From NCBI GenBank assembly GCA_016278435.1, contig JADQBU010000293.1, positions 1 to 14,533 of the forward strand: a stretch of DNA of 14,533 nucleotides, in the 5' to 3' direction. The stretch comes from Halanaerobiales bacterium (GTDB taxonomy: Bacteria; Bacillota; Halanaerobiia; Halanaerobiales; JADQBU01). The translations under genes were made by a program, and so were the position numbers. Below the pieces are notes generated by a model. It was not told where the DNA came from and made no database searches. It saw only the letters and a list, made by a program, of their open reading frames with translations. Every line of letters begins with the position of its first letter. The first letter of the stretch is position 1. Shown here piece after piece: positions 13,550 through 14,533 of this stretch.

Positions 13550-14437
13550 TTATGTTAAGATTAATTTAGTAATATAACCATGGCGAAAGGTATGGTGAGA
13601 GGTAATTTCCGTATATCTAATTTTACATTTAATAGCCTGTTTAACCCAGATAATATTCTTGTAATCCCGTTGGTTGACACTGGTGGTAAATTCAGGTTTA
13701 TTGGTCTTTATAGAAGGCAAAAAATCACACAGGGTTTTCCAGTCTGAAGCAGGCAGTGCTGGTTTTACTTTTCCTATAAATATTCCTTCTTTAATAACAG
13801 CCAGGGAAGAAAAATTACGGGTATAACCGGCGATTAGTGCTTCAGTATACTGCCAGAGTTTAATTTTATGCCAGTATTTACTGCGTTTAAATTCATATGG
13901 TGAGTCCAGTTGTTTGGCAACAATTCCTTCCATATTTTTATTTTGTGCTATTTCATAGAGTTTTTTCCCTTCGGCCAGAAGATATGGTGAAAGGTAGAAA
14001 ACTTCATTTTCTTCCAGAACAATAGCATTGAGTTGTTTTTTTCTATCTTTTAAAGGCTTAAGATAGATATCCTGTCCATTAATACTCAAAAGATCCCAGA
14101 CGATCAAAGTTACCCTCTTTTCTGGTATTTTACTTTTTTTAGTCTGCATAAACCGCTGCTGCAGTAGACCGATATCTGTCTGCCCTTCAGAATTAAAATA
14201 ACAGATTTCACCATCCATTATAAAACTTTCTGCATCTATAAACTGGCTTACCTGTTCAAGTTCCGGGAAAGCGGGTAATAAATCTTTATAATTACGGCTC
14301 TGAACGAAGGTTTTACCATTCCTGAAAAAATAGAGACAGCGATATCCATCCCACTTGAATTCAAAAAGATAATGTTCGGAATTAAAGGGCTTTTCTCTAC
14401 GGGAGAGCAGCATAGGGTGTAATGGTGGTTTTAGCAT
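13550..14437 (-). CDS. ligD: ATP-dependent DNA ligase, LigD ligase domain protein, standalone
   Basis: This enzyme seals nicks during end joining through a covalent lysine-AMP intermediate. The 295 residues comprise the adenylation domain (1-195) and OB-fold (about 196-295). Visible motifs are I, KWDGYR (28-33, nucleophile Lys28), Ia around SRNYKD (47-52), III, DGEIC (75-79), IV, EGIVAK (170-175), and V, WHKIKL (189-194). The OB-fold ends with the usual RYTEIT and FRHG pattern. No phosphoesterase domain is attached at either end. The ATG at 14437 has only a weak AAGGG about 11-15 bases upstream. No earlier in-frame start is seen close by, so translation may be modest. It is the first gene of the ligase-polymerase pair. 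The remaining 96 bases to the right edge show no certain promoter on the minus strand. Confidence 0.93.
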   Translation of the reverse strand: MLKPPLHPMLLSRREKPFNSEHYLFEFKWDGYRCLYFFRNGKTFVQSRNYKDLLPAFPELEQVSQFIDAESFIMDGEICYFNSEGQTDIGLLQQRFMQTKKSKIPEKRVTLIVWDLLSINGQDIYLKPLKDRKKQLNAIVLEENEVFYLSPYLLAEGKKLYEIAQNKNMEGIVAKQLDSPYEFKRSKYWHKIKLWQYTEALIAGYTRNFSSLAVIKEGIFIGKVKPALPASDWKTLCDFLPSIKTNKPEFTTSVNQRDYKNIIWVKQAIKCKIRYTEITSHHTFRHGYITKLILT

Positions 14438-14533
14438 GATATTCTTATTTTCCCTTAAAACAGGAATATTATCATTAATCCTTCAATTTATATTCTAGTA
14501 ACACAAAGGTTGGATTAATACTAGCTTCGTGAC

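Noticed and set aside
13535..13552. Frameshift or nonsense mutation splitting a single ligD
   Set aside because: The gap has an AGGAGGG site well placed for TTG 13534, and both products start and end at domain borders, so two true genes are more likely.
14471..14515. Inverted repeat CTAGTA...TACTAG near the right edge as an attachment site or insertion-sequence end
   Set aside because: The arms are only six bases, no transposase or target duplication is seen, and such pairs are common by chance in AT-rich DNA.
1..14533. tRNA, rRNA, CRISPR array or transposon
   Set aside because: I looked along both strands and found no clover-leaf signatures, regularly spaced direct repeats or transposase-like coding frames.

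Overview
The window reads as a low-GC, strictly anaerobic Firmicutes-type chromosome, most likely from Halanaerobiales or a close diderm relative. This is an inference from four things: AT-rich DNA with strong purine Shine-Dalgarno sequences and several TTG/GTG starts; a class I hybrid cluster protein very similar to that of Desulfovibrio; an apolipoprotein N-acyltransferase, expected where there is an outer membrane; and an EF-G paralogue of the Thermotoga/Thermus/Firmicutes type. No rRNA, tRNA, insertion sequence, prophage gene or CRISPR array was seen, and no gene-free stretch exceeds 300 bases.

Layout. Bases 1-429 hold the tail of an unknown gene and csaA. A phosphohexomutase (580-1917) follows, then a 199-base gap with a parS-like 16-mer, then an EF-G paralogue (2117-4147) closed by a strong terminator. 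Next is a tight three-gene set: an opine/octopine-type dehydrogenase (4396-5616), a one-polypeptide cobalamin-dependent mutase related to glutamate mutase (5616-7250, start overlapping the previous stop), and lnt (7254-8756). The following block concerns nitrosative or oxidative stress: hcp (8851-10524), a convergent Crp/Fnr-family regulator (10592-11260, minus), and divergent from it a tiny half-hemerythrin gene (11406-11657). The right end is a non-homologous end-joining set: ku (plus) facing a minus-strand pair that encodes the LigD ligase and polymerase parts as separate proteins.

Two points stand out. First, hcp and the half-hemerythrin gene each have a TGTGA-N6-TCATA site exactly 37 bases (start to start) before a perfect TATAAT. 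That puts both operators at about -41.5, the class II activator position. The regulator between them has the RExxxR recognition helix that reads GTGA in E. coli Crp, so the three genes look like one small HcpR-type regulon. Second, the dehydrogenase and mutase pair looks like a B12-dependent pathway of unknown substrate: the mutase joins S-like and E-like domains in one chain, and the Asp of the DxHxxG cobalamin motif is replaced by Cys.
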